From Hoeflea phototrophica DFL-43 (lineage in GTDB: Bacteria; Pseudomonadota; Alphaproteobacteria; Rhizobiales; Rhizobiaceae), in NCBI RefSeq assembly GCF_000154705.2, contig NZ_CM002917.1, positions 2,925,853 to 2,989,852 on the forward strand: a stretch of DNA of 64,000 nucleotides, read 5' to 3'. The notes beneath the pieces are model-generated. The model did not search any database. It was not told the origin of the DNA and saw only the letters and a list, made by a program, of their open reading frames with translations. The position numbers and the translations under genes are program-made. Below, in pieces: positions 8,918 to 16,465 of this stretch. Position 1 is the first letter of the stretch. Each line of letters begins with the position of its first letter.

Positions 8918-9505
8918 TCATTCTGACTCCAGCCGTCCCGCGGCGCGCAATTCGTTGATGATGCGTGCATGGTACTTCTGGAAGTGCTCTTCGCCCTCAT
9001 AGCCTTTCTCGTCAACCCATTTGAACATATTCAGAAATGTCCATTTGCCGAAGGCGCCCGGCATGGTCGCAACCGCCGCTTCGGCCGCGGTCATGCCTTC
9101 CGGCGCCTCTTCAGGCAAAAACATCAGCGTGGGCGTGAACACATAGCCCCATTTCCGCGCTGCGGTTTTCTCGGTCAGCACTTCGCCATCCAGATCAGTG
9201 ACTTCCTCGTCGCCGAACATGTTGTATTGGACCACCTTGAACCGCGACTTGATGAAATCGGCCACTTCGGGGTCTGCAAGCAGCTTTTCATGCATCTGGG
9301 CGCAGTAGATGCAGCCACGCTGCTCGAAGATCATCACCAGTCGCTTGCCCTCTTCGCGCGCGGTCTCGATGTCCTCTGCGACATCACGGAAGGTCAAGGC
9401 AAACCAGTCCTGCTTGTGCAGGCCGTCTTCGCCAACCTCCGCCGACCAGGCCTGGAAGGTAAGTGTCGCGAAGGCGGCCAAAACGAGAAACACACGTCTG
9501 ATCAT
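8918..9505 (-). CDS. soxW: SoxW, periplasmic thioredoxin-like protein
   Basis: 195-residue thioredoxin-fold protein with a signal peptide (MIRRVFLVLAAFATLTF) and the redox motif CIYC in the EQRGCIYCAQMH segment. In the Sox pathway it is thought to receive electrons from SoxV and keep SoxYZ reduced. The ATG at 9505 is 7 nt after AGGAG; the ATG six bases upstream would sit too close to it. It is 10 nt downstream of soxV. Confidence 0.92.
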   Translation of the reverse strand: MIRRVFLVLAAFATLTFQAWSAEVGEDGLHKQDWFALTFRDVAEDIETAREEGKRLVMIFEQRGCIYCAQMHEKLLADPEVADFIKSRFKVVQYNMFGDEEVTDLDGEVLTEKTAARKWGYVFTPTLMFLPEEAPEGMTAAEAAVATMPGAFGKWTFLNMFKWVDEKGYEGEEHFQKYHARIINELRAAGRLESE

Positions 9506-9515
9506 GATCATTCTC

Positions 9516-10259
9516 CTATCCGATGGTGGCAAATGCAGGGAACATCTCAAGCAGCCATTGCGCGATTCGGGACATCTGCCCGGTCATGAACAATACGCCA
9601 GTGATCACCAACAGCACACCCATGGCCTTCTCAATCAAGGCCATGTGTTTCTTGAACCGGTTTGACACCGCAATGAAGCGGCTTGCGAAAAAGCCGGCAA
9701 TGACAAAGGGAATCCCAATGCCAAGCGCATAAAGACCCAGCAGCATGGCGCCCTGCGCGGCGGTTTCCTTGGCCGCCGCTATAAACAGGATCGCCGCCAG
9801 GATCGGCCCCACGCACGGCGTCCAGCCAAATGCAAAAGCAAGGCCCATCACATACGCACCAACAACACCGGCCGGCTTGCGCTCAACCTGAACCCGCGCC
9901 TCGCGGTAAAGCAGCGCGAACCGGAAAACGCCCAGGAAATGCAGGCCCATCAGCAAGATGAGGATACCGGCAATGATCGCCAGAGTATCGAAATAGCGCG
10001 CCAGGGATTGGCCGATAACACTGGCTGTCGCACCAAGTGCCACGAACACCGTGGTGAAGCCGAGCACGAAGGCAATCGAGGCAACAGCGATACGGCGCGA
10101 CGCAGCGCGGTCGGCGTCCGCGTTCTGGACTTCATTGAATGTCATACCGGCAAGATAGGCGAGATATGGCGGCACGATCGGCAGGACGCAGGGTGAAAAA
10201 AACGACATCAAGCCCGCCAGAAAAGCGGCTCCGTATCCGACATCGATCACCTGTGTCAT
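9516..10259 (-). CDS. soxV: SoxV, CcdA/DsbD-type thiol electron transporter
   Basis: 247-residue membrane protein of the CcdA family with about six transmembrane helices. It carries reducing equivalents from cytoplasmic thioredoxin across the membrane to SoxW. The first conserved cysteine lies in FFSPCVLPIVPPYL and the second in GWTPCVGPIL. The usual ATG at 10259 abuts its GGGAGG site with no spacer. An in-frame GTG at 10250 would have 9-nt spacing, so the true start may be 10250. It is divergent from soxS and begins the minus-strand sox operon. Confidence 0.9.
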   Translation of the reverse strand: MTQVIDVGYGAAFLAGLMSFFSPCVLPIVPPYLAYLAGMTFNEVQNADADRAASRRIAVASIAFVLGFTTVFVALGATASVIGQSLARYFDTLAIIAGILILLMGLHFLGVFRFALLYREARVQVERKPAGVVGAYVMGLAFAFGWTPCVGPILAAILFIAAAKETAAQGAMLLGLYALGIGIPFVIAGFFASRFIAVSNRFKKHMALIEKAMGVLLVITGVLFMTGQMSRIAQWLLEMFPAFATIG

Positions 10260-10324
10260 CCTCCCGTGATTGCAATCCTGCGTATCCAACCGCACCAAGT
10301 CATGCAAGAATGCGTTTGCTAGAT

Positions 10325-10347
10325 ATGCAAAATACAATATATATTGC
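10325..10347. promoter_or_regulatory. Candidate SoxR operator in soxV-soxS divergent promoter
   Basis: A perfect 12-bp palindrome CAATATATATTG occupies 10335-10346. Read on the minus strand, 10325-10347 is GCAATAT-ATAT-8 nt-GCAT, closely resembling the site upstream of soxX. It lies 66 nt upstream of the soxV ATG and 45 nt upstream of the soxS ATG, so one repressor bound here could control both directions. Confidence 0.6.
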
Positions 10348-10391
10348 AATCACTATTTTCGGCCACCAGAAGGGGCCGCGGGAGCATCGCC

Positions 10392-10742
10392 ATGATGTCG
10401 CGATTCACAGCAACCCTTTTCCTCCTGCTCGCATTTGCGGGATCTGCCAAGGCTGCTGAACTGATAATGTATGAACAGGCGGGCTGCGCCTGGTGCAAGC
10501 GTTTCAACGCTGAAATCGCTCCAGCATGGCCCAAGACCGAGCAGGGCAAGCGCGCTCCGCTGCGCCGTGTCGATATCCATGAACCTGTACCGGAGGATCT
10601 GGCCAATATCGCGATCGAGCGTTTCACGCCCACTTTCGTCCTTGTTGAGGAGGGTAAGGAAATCGCGCGGCTGCGCGGTTATCCCGGTGACGAGTTTTTC
10701 TGGCACCTCATCGACGACATGCTGGCCAAGCTCGACCAATGA
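10392..10742 (+). CDS. soxS: SoxS, thioredoxin-like protein
   Basis: 116-residue periplasmic thioredoxin-like protein with a signal peptide and the CAWC redox motif in QAGCAWCKRFN. SoxS is known in Paracoccus to reactivate SoxYZ. The first of two adjacent ATGs (10392) has GGGAG 7 nt upstream. Its TGA overlaps the ATG of soxR by 4 nt, so the two are probably translationally coupled. It diverges from soxV across a palindrome-bearing promoter. Confidence 0.9.
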   Translation: MMSRFTATLFLLLAFAGSAKAAELIMYEQAGCAWCKRFNAEIAPAWPKTEQGKRAPLRRVDIHEPVPEDLANIAIERFTPTFVLVEEGKEIARLRGYPGDEFFWHLIDDMLAKLDQ

Positions 10743-11167
10743 CCATGGTGGAACAGCCCTCGGAAAAGATGCGGGCAGTCTCCGACACCGAGCCGGACTG
10801 TAAGGGGCAATCAATGCCGCAGGGATCAGGACCGGGCCATTCGGATCTGGCCGCACAGGAACTGACGGATCTGGCTGTTCAGGCCCGAAAGGCCAGCGAT
10901 GTGCTCAAGGCGCTGTCCCATGAAACCCGGCTGATGATCCTCTGGCTTTTGTCGAAAGAGGAGAGAACGGTTTCCGAGCTGGAAGATCTTCTCTGCCTGC
11001 CCCAGGCCGCCGTCTCACAGCAACTTGCCCGTTTGCGCTTCGACCGTCTGGTCCAGGCGCGGCGCGAAGGCAGGATGATCCACTACTCGATCTCCAGCGT
11101 CGAGATATCGGCTCTGGTCGCCAGCATGTACGACCTGCTTTGCCAACCGGTGAAAGATGACAGCTGA
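10739..11167 (+). CDS. soxR: SoxR, ArsR-family sulfur-responsive repressor of sox genes
   Basis: 142-residue winged-helix repressor of the ArsR/SmtB family, BigR/SqrR/SoxR branch. The recognition helix region lies around LPQAAVSQQLARLR. Two cysteines, in EDLLCLPQ and YDLLCQPV, match the pair that forms a sulfur bridge on exposure to persulfide in SqrR/BigR. The ATG at 10739 overlaps soxS by 4 nt. A second ATG at 10814 has an AAGGGG site and would give a 117-residue protein closer to family size. It probably represses both sox operons through the AT-rich sites at 8.9 and 10.3 kb. Confidence 0.9.
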   Translation: MTMVEQPSEKMRAVSDTEPDCKGQSMPQGSGPGHSDLAAQELTDLAVQARKASDVLKALSHETRLMILWLLSKEERTVSELEDLLCLPQAAVSQQLARLRFDRLVQARREGRMIHYSISSVEISALVASMYDLLCQPVKDDS

Positions 11168-11217
11168 TACGATTCCATCAAGGCGCGGAAATGATCCCGA
11201 AATTGTTGAGGTTGCGA

Positions 11218-11231
11218 AGCTGGTGCCAGCT
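11218..11231 (+). repeat. Inverted repeat in the soxR-soxT spacer
   Basis: AGCTGG-TG-CCAGCT is a perfect 6-bp inverted repeat. The overlapping arms GCGAAG (11214-11219) and CTTCGC (11239-11244) can form a competing hairpin. The spacer between soxR and soxT is 235 nt and holds no convincing gene, so it may be a structured leader or a separate soxT promoter. Confidence 0.35.
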
Positions 11232-11402
11232 CAATAGTCTTCGCAGACCAGATGTCCGGGGCGGAGCCCGGTCAGACGGAAGATCGGCCTTGAGGAGGGA
11301 CGGTCAAAATTGAGGACGGACACGGCGGCGGCCCCACAAGGCGCCAAACCAGTGTCCGGATAGCCGGTGCCAAAACGCCGGTCACAGGGAGGGAACGTCA
11401 TC

Positions 11403-12497
11403 ATGCTCGATTCAGGGTGGGTGCTTGCAGTGTCCGGTTGCGCGGTCGGCGGGGTCATCGGCTTTACCGCGAGGCGAAGCCATTTCTGCACCATGGCAGC
11501 GTTGGAACGTCATTGGTATGCTGGCGATGACCGCCCGCTGCGGTCCTGGGTGCTCGCAGCCATCACCGCGCTGATTGCCACCCAGGTGCTCGCCGCAACC
11601 GGTTTGGTTGATGTCAGCAGATCCTTCTACCTTACCGAACCAATGCCGCTCGCCGGCGCCATCCTTGGCGGCCTTATGTTCGGTTTCGGCATGGCCCTGG
11701 TCGGCACCTGCGGCTTTGGAGCGATCGTGCGGCTGGGCGGAGGCAATCTGCGCGCACTGGTGGTACTAACCGGCCTCGGGCTTGCGGCACTCGCAGCTCA
11801 ACGGGGTATCACCGCACATATACGGATCAATCTGCTCGAGCCGATGTCCATTGACCTGAATGCCTATGGCGGCCAGTCCCTCGGCGCGCTTGCCTCCGGG
11901 ATGCTCGGGTTCAATGTGGCGCTGCCATTGGCGCTGCTCATTGGTGCAGGCGGTTTGTGGTGGGTGTTCAAATCATCAGTCTTCCGCGCCGAGCGGAGCC
12001 GGGTTTCTGCGGGAATCATCATCGGCTTGTGCATTGCCGCGGGCTGGGTCATCACCAGCAGCTACGCCGCCCATGCGCTGCGGCCGGTCCAGGTCGAGGC
12101 AGGCTCCTTCGTCATGCCGGTCGGCGATACCATCCTGCAGATCATCGCCTTTACCGGAGAATTTCCCGATTATGGCGTGGGTCTGGTCGTGGGCGTGTTT
12201 CTGGGCGCAGCCCTGTCCGCCTTCCGTTCCGATGACATGCGCTGGGAAGCCTGTGACGATGCACGCGAACTCGGTCGCCATCTGTTGGGCGCATTCCTGA
12301 TGGGAACCGGCGGCGTCTTTGCACTCGGCTGCACCATCGGCCAGGGCGTGAGCGCGTTCTCACTGATGGCGATATCGGTTCCCTTGGTGATGATCTCGAT
12401 TGCCCTGGGCGCACGGATGGGGCTTGGCATGCTCGTCGAGGGCACCCCCTTCGGCTTCATCGCCGACTGGCGTGCCCCCAAATCGGAAAATCCGTAA
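11403..12497 (+). CDS. soxT: SoxT, YeeE/YedE-family transporter, probable thiosulfate importer
   Basis: 364-residue polytopic membrane protein of the YeeE/YedE (DUF395) family. Members move thiosulfate or a related sulfur species across the inner membrane. Conserved cysteine segments are visible: HFCTMAALERHW, GTCGFGAIVRLGGGN and GCTIGQGVSAFS. It is third in soxS-soxR-soxT, the order known from Pseudaminobacter. The ATG at 11403 follows a GGGAGGGAAC site. It may import thiosulfate or a sulfur signal that SoxR senses; that role is inferred. Confidence 0.85.
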   Translation: MLDSGWVLAVSGCAVGGVIGFTARRSHFCTMAALERHWYAGDDRPLRSWVLAAITALIATQVLAATGLVDVSRSFYLTEPMPLAGAILGGLMFGFGMALVGTCGFGAIVRLGGGNLRALVVLTGLGLAALAAQRGITAHIRINLLEPMSIDLNAYGGQSLGALASGMLGFNVALPLALLIGAGGLWWVFKSSVFRAERSRVSAGIIIGLCIAAGWVITSSYAAHALRPVQVEAGSFVMPVGDTILQIIAFTGEFPDYGVGLVVGVFLGAALSAFRSDDMRWEACDDARELGRHLLGAFLMGTGGVFALGCTIGQGVSAFSLMAISVPLVMISIALGARMGLGMLVEGTPFGFIADWRAPKSENP

Positions 12498-12500
12498 CGC

Positions 12501-13442
12501 TTATCCCTCAGCCATAAATCGGAAGACGATGCCGTTGCGCTCCACCCTGCCCTTTCCAGGATCAGGCAGATGGTAGGCAGCCAGTCGTGCCTTGTCAGTC
12601 ACCAGACGGTCCAGCAACGATGCCCGGGTGGCAATTCCCTTGTCCGGATCCTGATCCGAACCACTCGGCCAGTTGGGATGCTCGAACGACACGATGTGAT
12701 GCAGGATCGCGTCACCGGCGATCAGCACCGGATCGTCACCACCATGCAGCATGAAGGACATATGGCCCGGCGTATGGCCGGATGTGTCAACGGCCTCGAC
12801 GCCCGGCAACACTTCAGTGCCGGGTTCGAACAGGTTGATGCTGTCCTTAAGAAAAGCCATCCGGTTCTGAGCACCTACGGCGAAGCTCTTGCGCGCCTCC
12901 GGCATCGCATCAACGGTGCCCGGGTCGCGCCAATAGTCCCATTCCGCCCGGCCCATATGGTAGGCGGCATTGGCAAAAACCAACTCGTCGAAATCATCGA
13001 CCAGTCCCCACAGATGGTCCGGATGGGCATGGGTGAAGATCACATCCGTCACATCTGCAGGATCAAGCCCGGCGTCGGCCATATTGTCACCGAGTTGCCC
13101 CGCCGACGGCATGAAATTGGGGCCGGCACCGAGATCAAACAGGATCACCCGATCGCCTGTTTTAAGCACCGGGATGTTGCAATCGGGAACCAGCGTGTCT
13201 GTCGGCAGACCATTGGCTTCAAGCAGTGCAACAAGTTCATCCTGCGGCGCGTCGGGATAGGAAAAGCTCAACGGCAACACCAGATTGCCGTCACTGATGA
13301 CCGACAACACCCCATCCCCGATTTCAAAAGCCTGCGCCGGGCTTGCGCCCATAAGCCCGGATCCCGCCGGCAGAACCATGGCGGCGCCCGCAGCCACCCC
13401 GCCCTTGAGAAGATTGCGTCTCGTCAGATCAAGCGAATCCAT
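12501..13442 (-). CDS. SoxH-like Tat-exported metallo-beta-lactamase-fold hydrolase
   Basis: 313-residue MBL-fold protein with a Tat signal (LTRRNLLKGGVAAGAA). The metal motif HAHPDH and the later GHTPGHMSF segment show an intact binuclear zinc site. The best-known relative by context is SoxH of Paracoccus, whose precise role is unsettled; a thiol or persulfide hydrolase is possible. The ATG at 13442 has GGGAGG 7 nt upstream. It is convergent with soxT (3 nt between ends) and divergent from the second YeeE/YedE gene. Confidence 0.75.
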   Translation of the reverse strand: MDSLDLTRRNLLKGGVAAGAAMVLPAGSGLMGASPAQAFEIGDGVLSVISDGNLVLPLSFSYPDAPQDELVALLEANGLPTDTLVPDCNIPVLKTGDRVILFDLGAGPNFMPSAGQLGDNMADAGLDPADVTDVIFTHAHPDHLWGLVDDFDELVFANAAYHMGRAEWDYWRDPGTVDAMPEARKSFAVGAQNRMAFLKDSINLFEPGTEVLPGVEAVDTSGHTPGHMSFMLHGGDDPVLIAGDAILHHIVSFEHPNWPSGSDQDPDKGIATRASLLDRLVTDKARLAAYHLPDPGKGRVERNGIVFRFMAEG

Positions 13443-13457
13443 AAAAATACCTCCCAC

Positions 13458-13500
13458 ATATATTTATTTGAATATTTGCTTTTGTCTTGACCCAGGTCAA
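13458..13500. promoter_or_regulatory. Divergent promoter with FNR/CRP-type palindrome and sox-like AT motif
   Basis: TTGACC-CA-GGTCAA (13487-13500) is a perfect inverted repeat of the TTGAC-N4-GTCAA form expected for a CRP/FNR-family regulator. Just beside it, 13458-13473 reads ATAT-ATTTATTT-GAAT, like the core of the site upstream of soxX. The region serves the SoxH-like gene (minus) and the second YeeE/YedE gene (plus). Confidence 0.5.
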
Positions 13501-13547
13501 TGTGCTTTGGCGAAAATAGCCGATTGTGAGCGTCAGGGGGACACAAA

Positions 13548-14657
13548 ATGGACCTTGCGCAACTGGCCGACCGGTTCGGCGACAATTGGACACTTTTGAT
13601 CGGCGGTGCCGTGATCGGCGCGCTGTTTGGCGCGTTCGCCCAGCAGAGCCGTTTTTGTCTGCGCGCGGCAGCCATCGAGTTCTCCCGCGGCCAGATCGGC
13701 AGCAAGCTTGCGATCTGGCTGATCGTGTTTTCGACAGCCATAACCGGCACGATGATACTGTCCAACCAAGGCCTGTTCCTGGCCCGCGAGGCCCGTCAGC
13801 TGGCCTCTCCGCAAAGCCTCTCGGGCGCCGCCATCGGTGGATTGCTGTTTGGTGCGGGCATGGTGCTCGCACGCGGCTGCTCGTCGCGCCTGCTGGTGCT
13901 TTCGGCAACAGGCAATCTGCGCGCGCTGCTCTCAGGTCTGGTGTTTGCCGTCGTGGCGCAGGCGAGCCTGCACGGATTTCTCTCGCCTCTGCGCGAGACC
14001 CTGGCCGCGCCACTAACCACGATCACCATCGGCTCGAATGATCTGCTTACGCTTTCCGGCGTGTCCGGAACGGCTGCAGGCGTGATCGTCGCTCTGGGGT
14101 TTGTTGCAAGCATCGGCCTGGCGGTATGGCGCAGGATCGGTCTCTGGACAGCGCTCGCCGCACTCGGCGTCGGCGCCTGCATCCCGCTGGCCTGGTGGTT
14201 TACCAATGCCATGGCGTCCGTGGCCTTCGAGCCGGTCCAACTGGAGGCCTTGAGCTTCACCGGCCCGTCCGCCGACACGCTGATGCTGTTCTTGTCGCAA
14301 CCCGGCTCGATGATCGATTTCGATGTCGGCCTGGTTCCGGGCGTCTTCCTGGGCGCCTTCATCGCGGCCTGGCTAAGCGGACAGCTTCAGTTGCAGGGGT
14401 TCGAAGATGGTGCGTCGATGCGCCGGTATCTGACCGGTGCCGCACTGATGGGGTTTGGCGGCATGCTCGCCGGCGGCTGTGCGGTCGGCGCGGGCGTCAC
14501 CGGCGCCAGCATCTTTGCGCTGACCGCCTGGGTGACGCTGTTTGCCATTTGGATCGCCGCCGCCGCCACGGACTGGGTGGTCGACCGCAAGTGGCCCGAA
14601 CGACGGTCGCTCAAGAGCGGCCTGTCCGCCGAAATACAGCTGGACGCCAGCCCGTAG
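13548..14657 (+). CDS. Second YeeE/YedE-family sulfur-compound transporter
   Basis: 369-residue polytopic protein, paralogous to the soxT product. Cysteine motifs appear as SRFCLRAAAIEFSRGQ, RGCSSRLLVLSATGN and GGCAVGAGVTGAS. The family handles thiosulfate or other reduced sulfur species; the substrate cannot be read here. A GGGGGAC site precedes the ATG. It is the last sulfur-related gene and faces the urt operon across a 368-nt gap. It could be called a second SoxT. Confidence 0.8.
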   Translation: MDLAQLADRFGDNWTLLIGGAVIGALFGAFAQQSRFCLRAAAIEFSRGQIGSKLAIWLIVFSTAITGTMILSNQGLFLAREARQLASPQSLSGAAIGGLLFGAGMVLARGCSSRLLVLSATGNLRALLSGLVFAVVAQASLHGFLSPLRETLAAPLTTITIGSNDLLTLSGVSGTAAGVIVALGFVASIGLAVWRRIGLWTALAALGVGACIPLAWWFTNAMASVAFEPVQLEALSFTGPSADTLMLFLSQPGSMIDFDVGLVPGVFLGAFIAAWLSGQLQLQGFEDGASMRRYLTGAALMGFGGMLAGGCAVGAGVTGASIFALTAWVTLFAIWIAAAATDWVVDRKWPERRSLKSGLSAEIQLDASP

Positions 14658-15025
14658 CAATCCCGCGAAATCTTACGGGAGGGCCAGGTTTCCACCGGCT
14701 TGCCTTACAGGAGGTTTAGGGAAAAAGAGCCGCCAGGCGGAATGGGTCTCGGTCAAAACCCTGCGGAAGGAAACCCGCCCAGCGGCTCTTTGTGCACCCT
14801 TTTCAGGCGTCTTCTTGGTCGCGCCGGTTTCGGCGTCGTTTTCGATCCCCTCTGGATCTGCACTTTAGAAAGCACGTGCCGTGCCAGTTTCCAAACACCC
14901 GGAAACAATGGATTTTTTCGCCTTTGGAAGGCATCCGATGCACAGCATTTCGGCAGTTGGTGCCAAACCCTGCGCCAATCGCCTAACTTGCAATCAACAC
15001 AGCGCTCCCATCAAAGTCGCGGCCC
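14658..15025. other. Gap between convergent sulfur and urt genes
   Basis: No open reading frame with a credible start or family match was found in this 368-nt stretch. It contains one large interrupted inverted repeat (annotated separately) and otherwise unstructured sequence down to the urtE stop. Confidence 0.6.
14724..14791. terminator. Long interrupted inverted repeat, probable bidirectional terminator or small structured RNA
   Basis: The left arm AAAGAGCCGC-CA-GGCGG (14724-14740) pairs perfectly with the right arm CCGCC-CA-GCGGCTCTTT (14775-14791). This gives 15 base pairs around a symmetric CA/CA internal loop, with a 34-nt terminal loop. The minus strand ends the stem in five T residues, which suits a terminator for urtABCDE. 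The large loop is unusual for a plain terminator. Confidence 0.55.
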
Positions 15026-15721
15026 TTACACCGACACAGCTTGGCGCAGGCTTTCCTTGCTGACGCTCTCACGGTCGCCTTCAATCTTGACCTCGCCGCG
15101 TTCAAGCACACAGAACCGGTCTGCAAGGCCGTAGGCGAATTCGAAATACTGCTCCACAAGCACAATCGCCATCTCGCCCTGATCCCGCAGCAACGCGATC
15201 ACCCGGCCGATCTGCTGGATGATGTTGGGCTGGATGCCTTCGGTCGGCTCATCAAGCAGCAACAGTTTCGGCTTGGTGATCAACGCCCGCGCAATGCTCA
15301 ATTGCTGCTGCTGTCCCCCAGACAGGTCGCCGCCGCGCCGGTTTCGCATATCCTTGAGCACGGGAAACAGATCGTAGATATGATCCGGGATCCCACGTTC
15401 GGATCGCGGCAGACAGGCAAAACCGGTCTCAAGATTTTCCGTCACCGTCAGCAGCGGGAAGATATCGCGTCCCTGTGGCACATAGCCGACACCTTTGGCA
15501 GCGAGGTCATAGGCCGGGGGTTTGGCCAGCACTTCGCCATCAAGCCGGTATTCGCCTCCAGAGCGGTGATGCACACCAGAGATGGCTTTCAAAAGGCTGG
15601 TCTTGCCCACGCCGTTGGTCCCCATCACACAGGTCACCTTCCCCGTCTCGGCGCGCAGCGACACACCTTTCAGGATTGGCGACTGCCCGTAATGCAGGGT
15701 GAGGTTTTCGATCTCAAGCAT
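15026..15721 (-). CDS. urtE: UrtE, urea ABC transporter ATP-binding subunit
   Basis: 231-residue ABC ATPase of the branched-chain amino acid/urea family. Walker A GTNGVGKTS, signature LSGGQQQQLS, Walker B LLLLDEPTEG. Together with UrtD it powers urea import. It is the last gene of urtABCDE, 3 nt after urtD. The ATG at 15721 fits family length. No urease genes lie in the window. Confidence 0.93.
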   Translation of the reverse strand: MLEIENLTLHYGQSPILKGVSLRAETGKVTCVMGTNGVGKTSLLKAISGVHHRSGGEYRLDGEVLAKPPAYDLAAKGVGYVPQGRDIFPLLTVTENLETGFACLPRSERGIPDHIYDLFPVLKDMRNRRGGDLSGGQQQQLSIARALITKPKLLLLDEPTEGIQPNIIQQIGRVIALLRDQGEMAIVLVEQYFEFAYGLADRFCVLERGEVKIEGDRESVSKESLRQAVSV

Positions 15722-15724
15722 CTC

Positions 15725-16465
15725 TCAGCGCCCCAGATACACGTCAATGACGTCGGAATTGGCGGTCACATGGTCAAGCGAGCCTTCGGCCAGAACCGAT
15801 CCCTCATGCAGCACCGTCACCTTACAACCCAACCGGCGAACGAACTCCATATCGTGTTCGACAACCACGACCGCCCGCGTCTCTGCCGCCCGCCGCAACA
15901 GATCGGTGGTATGCTCGCGCTCACCCAGCGTCATCCCCGCCGCAGGCTCGTCGACCAGCAGCAGCTTCGGATCCTGAGCCAGCAACATGCCGATTTCCAG
16001 CCATTGCTTCTGCCCGTGCGACAGCTCCCCGGAGATGCGGTCCAGTTCGTCAGACAGACCGATTTCGGCCGCAAGGGCCTCGATCCGGTCCGTATCCTCG
16101 CTTGTAGGCCGGTAGACCATCACCTGAAACGGAGAGCGGTCTCCGCTCAAAGCCATCATCAGATTGTCGCGCACGCTTTGGCTCTCGAACACGGTGGGCC
16201 GCTGGAATTTCCGTCCGACACCGGCGCGCGCGATCTGACTCTCCGACATCCGCAGCAGATCCATCATCGGATCACCAAAACGCACCTTGCCTTCATCCGG
16301 CCGGGTCTTGCCCGTAACGATGTCCATAAACGTCGTCTTGCCGGCACCATTGGGCCCGATCACCGCGCGAAGCTCCTGGCTGCCGATTTCGAAGGACAGA
16401 CCATTGATCGCCTTGAACCCGTCAAACGAAACCGAAACAGAGATCACCTCAAGAAGCGCGCTCAT
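15725..16465 (-). CDS. urtD: UrtD, urea ABC transporter ATP-binding subunit
   Basis: 246-residue ABC ATPase with Walker A GPNGAGKTT, a signature-like LSHGQKQWLE segment and Walker B LLLVDEPAAGM. The LSHGQ form of the signature is usual for UrtD. The gene overlaps urtC by 4 nt and is followed by urtE 3 nt later, so the two ATPases and the permease are co-translated. Confidence 0.93.
   Translation of the reverse strand: MSALLEVISVSVSFDGFKAINGLSFEIGSQELRAVIGPNGAGKTTFMDIVTGKTRPDEGKVRFGDPMMDLLRMSESQIARAGVGRKFQRPTVFESQSVRDNLMMALSGDRSPFQVMVYRPTSEDTDRIEALAAEIGLSDELDRISGELSHGQKQWLEIGMLLAQDPKLLLVDEPAAGMTLGEREHTTDLLRRAAETRAVVVVEHDMEFVRRLGCKVTVLHEGSVLAEGSLDHVTANSDVIDVYLGR

Noticed and set aside
11231..11494. 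87-codon minus-strand frame across the soxR-soxT spacer
   Set aside because: It overlaps the soxT start, lacks a ribosome site and has no recognisable motif.
14724..14791. Possible signal recognition particle RNA because of a GGAAGGAA word
   Set aside because: The universally conserved GGTCAGG...AGCAGCC context around that word is absent; only the short word matches.
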